NCBI GenBank assembly: GCA_947683625.1
Contig: CANTUR010000910.1
Coordinates: 328,218-392,217 of the forward strand
Direction of reading: 5' to 3'
Length of the DNA: 64,000 bases
Origin: Mallotus nudiflorus
Taxonomy: Eukaryota > Streptophyta > Magnoliopsida > Malpighiales > Euphorbiaceae
Shown here: positions 38,101 to 50,692 of the stretch, one piece after another
Layout: each line of letters starts with the position of its first letter
How positions within the stretch are numbered: position 1 is the first letter of the stretch
Notes under the pieces: generated by a model
Database searches by the model: none
Told to the model about the DNA's origin: nothing
What the model saw: the letters and a program-made list of their open reading frames with translations, nothing else
Made by a program: the position numbers and the translations under genes

Positions 38101-41100
38101 CCAATCAGACTAACTGAAAGGTTGATCTTCTAGATGTTTGTAGGTGTCGCCGCGTCTCGTGTCAAGGATCTTTTTGCTAGTGCCAGATCATTCACTCCTT
38201 CCATCATCTTTATTGATGAAATTGATGCTATTGGCAGCAAGCGTGGGGGCCCTGATATTGGTGGGGTAAGATCATACATGATGTTTGAAGTTATACATAA
38301 TAATGTGATATTGAAAACTGGAAATTGTAAAAGTGCCTGAACAGTGAGGGAGCTCTGATATTCATTTGAAGTTATAATAAAATCTAGTGGAACTATAAAC
38401 AAGTCACATAGCAAAAGGTGCCAAATGGTTATGTTTCATCACAATTTCTTGTATTGTTTGGATTTCGTACGTGCATTTTGTGTTGGAAGCAGAATAATGC
38501 AGCATCAAACCAATAAAATCATATGACTAATACTTCCATAGGGTTGCCTCCATGTATAAAGAGTTAAATGATAAAAAATTAAAAGGAAAAGGCAAATGTG
38601 AATTAGTGAATTTTGTCTCTTATTATGTAGGGTTTCTTTGCTGTATAATTTTATTTCTTTTCCTTTTATTTTTTTTTCTGTGGTGTGGATTGTGAAAGGT
38701 TGATGGACAAGAATAGGAATTTATCTATTTGATAATCTTGTGGACTTGGTATTTCAGGTGAGGTTCTTAAACGTTGATTGCAAGGGGCACTGCAGCAAAC
38801 TGCTGTGCACAACTAAAAATATATATGAATACAGGTAGTCTTAGGAGGAGGCTTAGGTGTTTCATTTCATGACAACAGAGGCAAAGTAGGATGATAAATG
38901 GATACAGGTGGTGATGGCCTAATAAAATGATGAAACACTAGTGTGTCTAGATTCAGATGTGGTTTACCTTGAAAGTTGCCATGTTTCCCTGAGAGCGTAT
39001 GGGTAAAAGATGTGAAACCAAGATGAGCTTTCCACATGCACTTCTTAAATCTGTAAAACAAATTCTCAATTCAAAATTACTTCTGCTATCCCATTGCTAA
39101 TCTGAAATTTTTTTTCGAGCTTCGCAATCTTCAGTCATCATATTTTTTATCACAATAAATTGTTGGATGGGATGGGCCTTCTAAGCAGTCAACTGAACCA
39201 TGAAGTATCATTAGATCAACTGGAGTAGTCATAATTATGATAGCTTGGAGTGTTCAATTTAATTGTTTTGCAAGAATTATGTCCTTTGATTTCAATTCTT
39301 GTGGCCTGAACTTGTAAGTTTTGTATAGGGTGGTGCTGAGAGGGAGCAAGGCCTCCTGCAGATACTGACGGAGATGGATGGATTTAAAGAATTCACATCT
39401 CAGGTGTGCTTATATTTTATGAGGATTAAAAATTTTGGGGATCTTTTATTGAAGTTATTATTATTTTTAAAATTATGTGAATGCTAAACTTGCGTCTGTC
39501 AGGTGCTAGTTATAGGGGCAACAAATAGACTTGACATTCTTGATCCTGCTCTATTGAGAAAGGGTCGTTTTGACAAGATTATAAGGGTTGGTTTGCCATC
39601 TAAAGATGGTAGATTAGCAATTTTGAAGGTATTGTTTTGAACATGTAGCCAGCATCTGAAAATCGTAGTTTAAATTTACACTGATCATTATTGAAATTAA
39701 CTTGTGCAGGTGCATGCTAGAAATAAATTTTTTCGTTCAGAAGGGGAAAAACTGGCTTTACTGCAGGAAGTTGCAGAGCTGACTGAAGATTTTACGGGGG
39801 CAGAACTGCAGAATATATTGTATCTGCTGCTTGAGGGATACTTTTTTTTTTTTGAGTATTTTACATCAGAGGGTACATGCTAATTTTCCCATGAATTTAT
39901 TGTAGGAATGAAGCTGGAATTTTAACAGCCAGGAAAGATTTAGATCATATTGGAAGGGAAGAACTTCTAGAGGCTTTGAAGAGGGTTTGTGCTGCCTTAC
40001 CTTCCTCATCTTTTCTGTTTTGTGTATTTGCACATGATTTATTTTTATTTGTATTTTTTGTAAGTCCATTATTAAGTTTGACATACCTAATTCCTATATG
40101 CACATGTTGCCCGACTCTGCAGCAAAAAGGTACTTTTGAAACAGGCCAGGAAGATAGCACTGAAATTCCAGAGGAGCTAAAATTAAGGTTGGCATACAGA
40201 GAAGCAGCTGTTGCTGTTCTTGCATGCCACTTTCCTGATCCCTACCGCCCTTTTACTGAGGTCATTGTTAGGATACATTTGAATTCCAATTGGTTTGATT
40301 AAAAGTTGAAATTTGATTATATGTCGAAATTCTTATAAATCACTTGTTTAAATGTATCTCTTGCAGACTGATATAAATTCTATCCATAGCCATCCAAATA
40401 TGCACTATGCAGAAACTGCAGGCAAGGTTTTTGCAAAGAAGTCAGATTATGTGAATGCTATAGTTCGTGCATGTGCTCGTAAGTTACATAACTCTTATTT
40501 TTATTTTTTTTTACCACATTATCTTCACTCTAGTTATTCTCTTTTCTCATCTGATTTGTGATTTTATGTTGCAGTCCCTGTTTTGTTATCTAGTAATTGG
40601 GTGATTAAACTAGAAAATAAAAGATAATAAGAGCTCATTAGGAGAGATCCCAATGATATCATTACAACTAGGACTCATTAGAGGAAACCCAATGATCTCG
40701 AGTTTTAGGAACTCAAACATTTCTCTGAAATCATTGCCTCTAAATAATTTTTGTACACTTAAATGTTACTATAGACAATGATAACTTGGTAAGTACCTAT
40801 TAAACATAAAGAAATTTATGTCATGTTTATTGCAAACATAGAAGTTACATAAAGCTGACTTGGATAAACTCAGTGTTGGTAATTGTCAAATAAACTACTC
40901 TCATTTGCTAAATTTTGTAAGTCTGCAAACTACTTGATACATCTTTTTTAGCCTATAATATTTGGGACTTATTTTATTTACCATGGATTTGAAGATCTTC
41001 CAATGACTTGTTTGGTACAGGTCTTAGAATTTGTATAGAAGTTAATTAACATTTTGCTAGCATTATCCATAATGTGTATTGATGAATTAGAGATTGGTTA

Positions 41101-44100
41101 GAAGCTAGAACATCCTTCATAAAACTTGAGTTTCAATTTTTATTTCGTTATTGCACTCTGAGAGATACAAAACTAGCATCTGCATTTTCCTATTCCCAAG
41201 TAATTACTTTCTGAAGCTTCAAGTTTTGGCAATTTATCATTTGGAAGATTGATAATTGTATACTTGAACTACAAAGAATTGTTCAGTGATAATTGTTGTT
41301 GAACATTTATTATCTAAATTCTGTTGGCTAAAATAGTAGTGGAAGTAATATGGAGGAAAGGGGATAAGAAGATTTTTGCCATGGCAATATGGTGTGTGGA
41401 GTGTGGTTGAGGGGAAGAACTTTACTACTGACCGCTATTCAGAAAAAGACAAACACAAAAAGCCTTATGATGGTTTTAGTCTTAAGGGTTTCTCTCATAA
41501 CAATCTTGACTTCTACACTAAACTCCACGTGGTGATCAATTTCTAACCTATAAAATTTCATGTAGAGTTCAATAATTTGTGTAATCAGAGCATAAGAACA
41601 CAAAAATATGAATGAATTTTTTATTTAGTTATTCATCAAATATAAGGATATATATACAAGTATAGGAGACCTAATTTAGGAAGGAAAATCTCCTACAATC
41701 AGCCCTTATAATTAGCCTATATATTTACTTTCTATTCTAAATATATTAGCCTATATATTTACTTCCTATTCTAAATATATACAGCTGTAACACTCCCCTT
41801 CAAGCTGAAGCATAGATGTTAATCATGCTCAGCTTATTACAAAGGTAATCAATTCGAATCCCATTAAGTGCCTTTGTGAAGATATCTCCCAATTGTTCTT
41901 CAGTCTTCACATATCCTATAGAAATCAAGCTTTGCTGAATTTTTTCACGAACAAAATGACAATCAATCTCAATGTGTTTGGTTCGTTCATGAAAGACTGA
42001 ATTAGATGCAAATATGTATTGCGGCTTGGTTGTCACATCATAATTTAGCTGGCATTAAAATCTTGAGACCCACTTCACTGAGAAGCTGATACACCCACGT
42101 TAGTTCACAAACAGACTGTGCCATGGTCCTGTATTTAGATTCTGCACTTGATCGAGAAATTACATTTTGTTTCTTGCTTTTCCATGCCACCAAATTTCCT
42201 CTAACAAATAGACAATATCCTGAAGTGGATCTCTGATCTTCCTTACATCCTGCCCAATCAACATCTGAAAAACACTAAACCCTAGTATGACTATGATTGC
42301 CATATAGAATGCCACGTCCAGGAGCTCCTTTTAAATAGCCCAAAATCTGTTCTATTGCCTTCTAATGATCGACAGTTGGAGATGACATATATTGACTAAC
42401 CACACTAACTGAAAATGCAATATCTGGTCGTGTCACATTGAGATAATTCAACTTCCCAACCAATCTTCTGTATCTCTTAGGATCTTTAAATAATTCACCA
42501 TCTTTTGTAAGCTACAAGTTAGGAACCATTGGAGTACATGTTTTAGCCCTTAATTTTCCTGTTTCAGATAGTAAGTCTAACACATACTTCCTTTAAGATG
42601 AGAAGATTCCTTTCTTACTCCTGGTCACTTCAACTCTTAAAAAATATCTTAGCATTCCCAAATCTTTAGTATGAAACTGAGTATCGAGAAATGATTTTAC
42701 AGATGAAATCCCTGTAGTGTCACTACCAGTTATTACAATGTCGTCCATATAGATGACTAACAGAATGATTCCATCATTAGATCTTTTATAGAAAATAGAA
42801 TGATCTGACTTACTCTTTTGCATGTCAAACTTCTCAACGGCCTGACTAAACTTGCCAAACCAGGCACGGGGACTTTGTTTTAAACCATACAAGGATTTAC
42901 GTAGACGGCATACTTTCCTATACTCCCCTTGAGCAACAAAACCACATGGTTGCTTCATATAGACTTCCTCCTGAAGGTTGCCATAAAGAAAGACATTTTT
43001 TATGTCTAATTGATGCAAAGGCCAATGATGAGTAGCTACCATAGAAATAAAGAGCTTAATAGAAGTAAGTTTAGCAATAGGAAAAAATGTGTAAGAATAA
43101 TCCACTCCATATGTCTGAGTGTATCCTTTAGCAACAAGTCGAGCTTTCAATCTAGCAATAGATCCATCAGGATTTACTTTTACTGCAAACACCTATTTAC
43201 ACCCAATAGTCTGTTTTCCTGTAGGTGAAGTTTCCAAGGTCCAAGTACCATTGACATCCAAAGCATTCATCTTTTCAATTATGGCTTTATGCCAGCCAGA
43301 ATGAGCTAAAGCTTCATGAACAGTTTTAGGAACAAAAATAGAATTGAGAGATGCAATAAAAGAAGAAGAAGAAGATGACAAATGATTATAGGAAATAAAA
43401 GAAGAAATTGGATAAATGCATGTAAGTTTATTTTACGGAGAGCGATGGGAAGATCATCATTAGGAACTGGATATGATGACAAAGAGATTGGCTCATTAGG
43501 ACATGGAGCAAGAGGATCAAGAATAGGTATAGCAACAGTAACAGGAGGTTGTGTCCGACGAGAATATGTTTGTGTGATAGGAGGCTTAACAGGAGTGGAA
43601 TGAGTAGTAATTGTATAGACTAGCAAATCATCCTCCTCCCTCTGACCAAGAGGTCCTGAGAAGAAGAAAATGATGTATGTTCTAAAAACGTAATATCGGT
43701 GGACACAAAATACCTATTAAGACTCGGACAATAACATCTATATGTTGGGTTTCGTGATACAAACGCAGTGGAAAATTAAATGGTTCCCAAACCTGGAGCC
43801 ATGTAATTCGACTACTTGATTAAATCTAGGGTTTCAAGAATCTCACTAAAAACGCAGAAGAGGCAAGATTTTCTGGAAGGATGAGAGAAGGTTCACACCG
43901 GTGACATCTTACCTCGAGCCTTTTTGCTTTGGTTGTTCGGATCTAGACGTCTCCAAAAGAATGCGTCCTTTATAGGTATCCACACGAATAGCCCTTCACA
44001 AAACGAATTGGAGTGTGTGCTAGCAACTTTCTTGATTGTCTCACAAATCAAGAACAAAAGAAAAACTCTGTGTTTGTTTTCTAAGAAGAAAGAAAACGAA

Positions 44101-47100
44101 TTTGGAGGCAGGAAAAACAAGTCAGTTAAATTCTAGAGAATATAACATATTTATAGATTCCAAATTAGGGTTTCACCTACCAATGACCTTTTGGTAATTT
44201 CCCATTTATTATATTTTGATTTTGTTTTAAAAACAAATCAGAAATAATATCTTATTTATTTATTTAAAATAACATTTATCTTAAATAAATAAAACACTTT
44301 AAATATTTATTTTCACAGAGTTTATTTTAGGCTTATTAAACCCATAATCGTTTTGGATTTGTTCTAAGTGTGTGATCCTATAGATTCACATAATATTGGC
44401 AGTGGACCTAAATAAGTCATAAGTGGTCTTTAGTAAGACATTATGACTACCCAAGTCATGTGAAGTCAGTAATCCGACATAATCTAATTACAGTGAATTT
44501 TATCGTCCCTTTATCACATGATATCTTAATTGAACATAAGGCATAGAATGTCATTCTTATATAGTTCAATATTATGACTTGATTCCAAGTAGATTGAAAA
44601 TGATAACTCTTTATCAATTCATTTCAGTATGGTCATGCATTTTCCTTCAGTCTATCTCATCAAGGGGCCCATAGATATCTTTCTCATATTAATGAAGGAT
44701 ACATTCCTTCTGAATCACTCACATTTCTCACATAACTAATTTCATATCCAACAACATCCTATTTAATCGTCCGGTTAAAGATAATGTTAGAATGTGTCAA
44801 AATATAAAATAGCTATATAGAAATCCATGATGATTTCAAGGTCAAAGGACTGAAATAAAATTACTGTGATGAAAAATACTTATGACAATAATCTATGTAG
44901 TATTTTTATAGTGGGTCAATTCAGTACATAATCTCTCATCATGTACCTATGAGTTGATTTAATATCTCATATTCATGATTAGTAAAACATAATTATCAGT
45001 TAACATCATACTAACCTTAATACTTTAATATTTATATAATGAATAAATGACTAGGGATAATTAGAATAGAACTCTTATTTTAATCAAAGAGTTTTACTAT
45101 CAAATCACATATTTGATGGCCTTAGTAAGAATTAACCATTCATATAATTATCATAAAATCAAATGATAATGAAATACCTCTTTATTAATAAAATAAGAAA
45201 GTCAATACATAATCACAAATGATTGACCTAGTGCATATTACTAACACTATATCCCTTTTGAACTCGAGAATATCCAAGAAAAATACACTTCAAAATTTTT
45301 TGATCAAGTTTTGAGAATCATCTTTAGGAGGATCATCAGTCAAGTGGCTATCCATAGAAATACTGAGCAAATATATTTCAATAGTTTGACTCCAATTAAG
45401 ATAGTTCATACTATTAAGTTTATGTTCTGTGATTTTTGACATCATCGGAACCATATCAGAAATAATAACACTCTCTTTCTTTGTCATTTTTCAAAAGAAC
45501 AACCAACAAAAGAAGGAAAAAACTCAAAGAAATTAGAACTGAATACTAACAGATTTTGAACAGTTGAATACTCTCATAGTGGTGTAGATTCAGATCCAAA
45601 CATTTGTGAAATCAAGAAGGACAGACAAATGTGAGTCGAACAAGGCTGATTGGAGCAAATTCCGACAGCTCACGCGCCTGTGAGTGGAATCTGAGCAGCA
45701 GCTTATGGCGGCGCGTGTGACTCACGTGCTTGGATTCTAGCGATCAGTCTCTGAGTCTTGACTGATCAGCGCATAGTGCTTCTCCCTGGGCTGGCGGTGT
45801 TAACAGGAAACCCTCCTAAAGTGATGAAATAGTCTCACCCTCACTCACACCTAACAACCCAGAACTTTGATTTTCTTAAGAGCAGAAAACAACTTGTTTT
45901 GATACCTTGTAATCAGAGTACAAGAATACAAAATATGAATGAATTTCTTATTTAGTCATTAATCAATTATAAGGATATATATACAAGTATAGGAGACCTA
46001 ATTTAGGAAGGAAAATCTCCTACAATCAGCGCATATAGTCAGCCTATATATTTACTTCCTATTCTAAATATATACAGTTGTAACAATTTGTATAGCAGTA
46101 GCAGCTGTTACGAAAAGGGATTTCAGTCATGTTTCCTTGATCCCTAATATTTAGTGGGGTTACGGGACAAAAAATATAGGAGATAGTTGTTATGCCTCTT
46201 AGATACATTGAGAATCAATGTTGAAAGTTATTAGCTTTTAAATCTTAATCTCCATAAAATTATGCATAATTTTTTTATCTCCCTTTTTCTTCCTTTCTTT
46301 CTTTCTTTGTTTTTTTTTTTTTGGGTGCTTGCTTAGAGAAACAAATGCTCCAAGAGAGTTTGCTTTTGTAACTTTACTCTTGGATGTGCTGATATCTTTT
46401 CTCTTGCAAAAGGTTAAATTAAATTAATTACTTGTTAGTTTCTCCCCTCTTTCCTGCCTCCACTTACTGTTTTTTGCAAATTTATTTTATGAACATAGCA
46501 GTTGTTAATTGGGAATGCTTTGATTGAAACAAGAAGATGGATGATGTAATTAGAGTGCACAAAAGCTGGCCATAACTGAAATAATGAATACAAATGACAA
46601 CAGTTTTCTTAATTCTATGTTAATATATTTGTTGCATTTGTCAAATTGTTTACTACTTGTGCTGTTATGCATTTAATCAAATTTTTATATTTTATATTAT
46701 AAGGGTACCACTGACTGCTATCAGTATTTGTTCTGTTTGTGATGGCCCAAATTATGTGACAAGTGACATGCCTTAACTTAGAGCATATTCAATTCGGCCC
46801 TTACTTTCAATTATCTATTTTTGATGAGGATTCGAAATAAAATTTTGGAAAGTAAATTAATTTGACCTCTCAAATATGCAACTGCATAATAATGACACTT
46901 GAGTGCACAAAATTACTTTAAAATTAGATTTTATAATGAAAATACATGGAATATTTATTACTTCTCTCTCTCTCTCTCTCTCTCTCTCTGCCATTTATGT
47001 TTTTGATGAGTTTACTATGGTTCCGAGATTGCACTATTGTCATGTAGCTAGAGTAATTGAGGAGGAGATGTTTGGGCCAAGCAATTTGTGTTGGATCTCT

Positions 47101-49349
47101 GCAAAAGCAACATTAGAAGCTTCAAGGCTTGCGGAGCTTTTGATCCTGCAGACTGGGATGACAGCATTTGGGAAGACATTTTACAGGAATCACAGTGATC
47201 TTGTGCCTAATGTACAATTCTGGGATCTGAGTACTGAATTTGTTGCAGTCTTAATATATATATATTTTTAAGAGTTCTTAGACATAACTTAACTATCAGA
47301 ATATCAAATGATAACTTATTGCAGCTCGCAGCAAAACTTGAAGCACTTCGGGATGAATACATGCGTTATGCAATTGAAAAGTGTTTATCTGTGCTTAGAG
47401 AATATCATTCTGCTGTAGAGACAATCACAGGTTATCTTTGTTTTGTTTTGTTTTATTTTATTTTTTTAAATATGTTCTCTTAACACTACCATTCATTGCA
47501 TGATATTATTGTGGGATATTGATCCAAGAAAAGTTTGATAGATTAAACATACTTGTGAATCTTGCATTTTCTAAATTATGATTTGATATAAAATACCCAG
47601 TTATATTTATAAAATGTTTATACTTTAATTTTATTTGGTGCAGATGTTTTACTTGAGAAGGGAGAGATAAAAGCTGCAGAAATTTGGGATATATACAGAA
47701 GAGCTCCACGAATACCTCAAGTAAGTTTTTTTGCTTGGTGGTTGATAATCAATCTTCATAATCATTTGCTCTACTGGCATTAGTTCACATTCCTAGACAG
47801 CCAAAAACAAAAAAGTCTTCGCATGCCTTCCCAAATCAGTCCTGCCTTCTTACTTATTTCGTTTATGTTTTTTGAAAGTAACCTCTTAATTTTGTCAATT
47901 TTAGTCTATTCTTGTGACTTTGATAACGTTTTAGCCAATTTTGCAATGGACAAGAACATACATGTAAAGCCCCTGTGATTATCCCAATTAGCAAGATAAT
48001 GCGTTTATTTTTACTTTGTTGATATACTGGAAAATACAAACTATTTATTTTATCCTTTCAAAAAAAAAAGTTCATGTAATTTATTAATGATTTACAAATC
48101 ATAACCCTGAATTTTGATCAAATTTTCAGATCTCCACATCTTTCAATTATATCAATTTGCTCCATCATAAATTCAATCTGTTCTTATTCAATTCAAATCT
48201 TAATTGGAGTGTGAAATTGATATGACATGCTTACATGGTGGCTACCATATTTATGGTGTGTTTTGGTTGCCTTCCCTTTTTGTTTTAGGCATGGAAATTT
48301 GACTGAAATTCAGGATAGTTGTGATTATCAAGCCTAGGGAAGTAAAGTTTTGTATTATTAGCATTGCAAATAAATAAGAGCCATAATTTTTTTTTCCTAG
48401 TATTAAGCAAGCTAGCTGTATGGGCTTCGAGCATGAATTCCAGTTTTTAACCACTAAATTAACCTAATTTGCCATCAATATGATAGTATTAGGCTAAAGT
48501 TGAGACAACACTTGGTCTTGGATAATTTTGATCATGAGGCCAATTTGTATGTGTAATATGTATGTTCTCCAATGAAAATTTTTATGCTTGTTTGGAATAG
48601 GGGATCACAATGAGATCCTTAATTGATATCTGCCTTGTGCTTTCTTCTTTAAGAAACTATTTTATATATTTCTTTTTATTTGGTGGATTTTTTAGTGTCT
48701 TGATTTGATAGAAAGCTCCACTTATGCTATACCACTCTGGCAAAGATTATTTTCACTAGTTGTTTTGTGAAAAGAAGCATACAGGATCATGTTAATGGGA
48801 GGTTTCTCTCCTGCCTTGTTTTAGTTTCGTTTTTTTTTTTGTTTTCTCTGAACAATTACCAAGTTGTGAATAATTATTCTTTGAATGATCTCCTTACTGA
48901 ATTTTTTATGATTGAAATGCTCTTGATTCTGATGTTTTCTTATAATTCAGCCTGCTGTGAACCCTGTTGATGAATATGGAGCTCTAATTTATGCTGGAAG
49001 ATGGGGGATCCATGGGATTTCACTTCCTGGGAGAGTTACATTTGCACCTGGAAATGTTGGGTTTTCAACTTTTGGTGCTCCTCGACCTATGGAGGTAATG
49101 AAAAAGCATATTTTGAATTTAATTATGCTGCGTTAGCTTTCCATTTTGTGCTGGTAATGCTGAGAAAAGTCTTTTTTTTTTTTTTTCCAAATGGCTGAAT
49201 GACAGACCCAGGTTATCAGTGACGAAACGTGGAAGCTTATAGATGGCATTTGGGATAAAAGGGTTCAGGAAATAAAATCTGAAGCTTCAATGGAGATTGA
49301 GGAAGACAATGAGAGGCCGCAACTTTTAATGGCCAGCCATTTCCTTTGA
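29140..49349 (+). CDS. FTSHI4: Inactive FtsH protease homologue, FTSHI4-like, 16 exons
   Basis: Exons: 29140-29430, 29646-29901, 30121-30487, 31657-31915, 38134-38265, 39329-39403, 39503-39628, 39710-39819, 39906-39984, 40123-40260, 40367-40478, 47048-47211, 47325-47430, 47644-47720, 48951-49094, 49206-49349. Phases agree throughout; 859 aa, close to Arabidopsis FTSHI4 (855 aa as I recall). The Ser/Thr-rich N-terminus fits a chloroplast transit peptide. A charged helix follows, then one membrane segment (about 243-266). The AAA+ domain has Walker A GPPGTGKT (360-367), Walker B IIFIDEID (415-422) and the second region of homology ATNRLDILDP...RKGRFD (466-484) with its arginines. The zinc protease site HEAGH is replaced by R-E-A-A-V (591-595), so it should bind ATP but not cleave protein. 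In Arabidopsis such FtsHi subunits belong to the FtsHi/NAD-malate dehydrogenase motor at the inner chloroplast envelope. Introns 4 and 11 are over 6 kb because of copia insertions. The choice of FTSHI4 over other FtsHi types is from length and C-terminal recall. Confidence 0.9.
32760..32998 (-). repeat. 3' LTR of the intron 4 copia element
   Basis: A 239-bp direct repeat partner of 37132-37371. On the minus strand it starts TGACAACATATATC after the polypurine tract. Confidence 0.93.
33192..35900 (-). pseudogene. copia pol of the intron 4 element, with a few stops
   Basis: On the minus strand, integrase sequence with the GAG-pre and catalytic core parts lies at 35784-35080 and 35013-34663 (the H-N-L-G-H type zinc region, D and E of the core visible). 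Reverse transcriptase follows at about 34320-33800 with YVDDIIITG at about 33968-33942. RNase H is at 33785-33192 with a SDADWAG motif and TESEYHA. The breaks are mainly single stops, several at positions where relatives have Gln (for example the codon before MDVKNAF near 34210, and one near 33803), which is CAG to TAG. The other breaks are small shifts. The protein cannot be made in one piece. Confidence 0.85.
36000..36947 (-). pseudogene. copia gag with zinc knuckles, intron 4 element
   Basis: Gag begins with the ATG at 36947 (minus) and shows UBN2-type capsid sequence in two frames: 36947-36756 and 36746-36315. A stop between them near 36750 and a stop at 36315 break it. Two zinc knuckles follow at about 36250-36160. 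The first has an in-frame stop inside the C-x2-C-x4-H-x4-C pattern. The second reads C-x2-C-x4-H-x4-C cleanly. Confidence 0.8.
37132..37371 (-). repeat. 5' LTR of the intron 4 copia element
   Basis: A 240-bp copy of the left LTR. Immediately to its left lies the primer site complement GATACCA. Confidence 0.93.
41580..41792 (-). repeat. 3' LTR of the intron 11 copia element, with tandem duplication
   Basis: A 213-bp LTR. It is longer than its partner because a segment of about 35 bases (AGCCTATATATTTACTT...AAATATAT) is present twice in tandem at about 41715-41780. Confidence 0.9.
41800..43738 (-). pseudogene. copia pol (RT-RNase H) of the intron 11 element
   Basis: On the minus strand a Ser/Pro-rich linker (43626-43306) is followed by the start of reverse transcriptase (43381-43193). 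The next codon is TAG where relatives carry Trp. The frame then continues in 43192-42593 with the DIKNVFLYG region and YMDDIVITG near 42750. RNase H continues to 41800 with several stops. The frame right of 43738 is interrupted by the nested solo LTR. Confidence 0.85.
43743..45246. mobile_element. Nested 1.5-kb solo LTR (TSD CTATA)
   Basis: This starts TGTTGGGTTTCG and ends ATTACTAACA, with CTATA on both sides (43738-43742 and 45247-45251). If the insert and one CTATA are removed, the flanking copia integrase-to-linker frame becomes continuous, which proves an insertion. No coding frame of note and no second LTR lie inside, so it is a solo LTR left by LTR-LTR recombination, or a TG...CA non-autonomous element. 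Confidence 0.88.
45252..45487 (-). pseudogene. copia gag N-terminus joined to integrase C-terminus
   Basis: A 65-aa frame begins at 45487 and shows the LNSMNYLNWSQTIE type start of a copia gag. After its stop at 45290 the sequence passes within a few bases into a FLGYSRVQKGY-like stretch, the end of the integrase region. The middle of the polyprotein has been deleted. Confidence 0.75.
45908..46085 (-). repeat. 5' LTR of the intron 11 copia element
   Basis: A 178-bp LTR matching 41580-41792 apart from the tandem duplication and scattered substitutions. Confidence 0.9.
46962..46989. repeat. (CT)n run before exon 12
   Basis: About 28 bases of CT dinucleotide in intron 11, 58 bases before the acceptor at 47047. 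It lies where the polypyrimidine tract region begins, but not directly beside the AG. Confidence 0.85.
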
Positions 49350-50621
49350 AGAGAAGTCATGTTTCAGGGATGGTCTATATGCGATTCCATGTCTCTTCTA
49401 CCAAGTATGTAATTACATCTCCGACTTTATTTTCTATTTTATCTGTGTTATGGAGTGGCACATAAGGAACGTCTTAGAATAGGCTGTCATTTCTTAAAAA
49501 GGTTGTTTGCCTCTTCTTTGAGCACATTATGTATAAACACACACACAAAACAGACTGATAGTTGAAAACTCTTACCCAAATAAAGCATCTTGGTGATAAC
49601 ATTTTTTTTCTAAAAATTCAGATGCAATGATTTATATGCTTCTCCCAGCTAAATTAGCCCTGGCTAAGTACCATGTATTTAAAATAGTGGTATCTCTGTA
49701 TGGGACTAGAACTCTCGTTAGTTGAGATGGATGTGCAGTGGCTTTTAACTATTTTTGGATGTGCTCAAGTTGATTGAGATGGCCATGAATTTTTGTCCAC
49801 CATGGCCTGGGACTCTCAGTTCCTATGTCTGTGCTGGTGTACCTATTATATACATTCTGTCAACCTCTTCTCATGTCTCGTGGTTCATATGCTGCAGTAA
49901 TTTGCCTTGAGCTCCTCGGTTGAGAAAAGTTTTCAAATCTGAGAAGGCCAAGATTTGAGTAAGCTTCACGGTGCAGGTGAAAGAGAGAGGGAGAAGAAAA
50001 GTTCACCCATCACTGAATGGGGTTGGATTTGTTAGAATTAACTACTGTTGTACAACATGAAGTATTGCACAGGGACGTCAATATGGCGATGGAAGAAGAT
50101 CACTGTTCGATTGTTTATTAGCATTAGTTCAGGTTTCTGTCAATCAATTTTGGCATCTTGATTTGGACTGAAAAGAAAAAAAAAAAAAAGTAAATAAAGG
50201 AATTGGCATCTTCATTTTTTTTTTTCAACTTTAATTACAATCTTCATTTTTTTCTCAAATTTAATTACAAATTAAACATTAGATTTCAATTAGGCAACTC
50301 TTGTACACTTTACGATTTCGGGCTGTAAATGGTGTCATTAATTTTATGATTTTATTTTGTTTAAGATCGTGTTTTTGGTATAACTAAATTTTATACATTC
50401 AAATTTATAAATTTAACTATCCTGATTTTAGTATTTTATTCTTTTTGAAAATTAACTTTTCAAGAGTTGTACACTCTTGTATTCTTCATATGGTGGTTGT
50501 GGTTCTATTTTTTTTTTTTGAAAATTAATAACTGATATTTTTAATATTTGATAATTAGAGGTTCTATTGTACTGAATGAAAAAACGTTTTACAATAAGAG
50601 TTTCCAGTTTATATGATTATT

Positions 50622-50692
<71 letters not shown>

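Larger units (their letters stand above)
41580..46085 (-). mobile_element. copia element in intron 11 (TSD ATTTG), internally deleted
   Basis: LTRs are 41580-41792 and 45908-46085, ending TGTAATC...TGTAACA. The duplication ATTTG is at 41575-41579 and 46086-46090. A purine tract (minus strand GCTTGAAGGGGAG) precedes the left LTR, and a primer-site complement (GATACC) lies before the right one. On the minus strand the order is gag N-terminus, then straight into the end of integrase, then reverse transcriptase and RNase H. The rest of gag, protease and integrase core are absent. A 1504-bp solo LTR is nested at 43743-45246, so the element without it is about 3.0 kb. Confidence 0.93.

Noticed and set aside
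40562..40650. Possible alternative exon with acceptor TTGCAG at 40574
   Set aside because: The frame from it gives about 17 codons and a stop with no family likeness, whereas the acceptor at 47047 restores the conserved sequence in phase. It is a likely cryptic acceptor only.
43382..43603. 73-aa plus-strand Gly-rich frame
   Set aside because: It is the antisense shadow of the copia linker coded on the minus strand.
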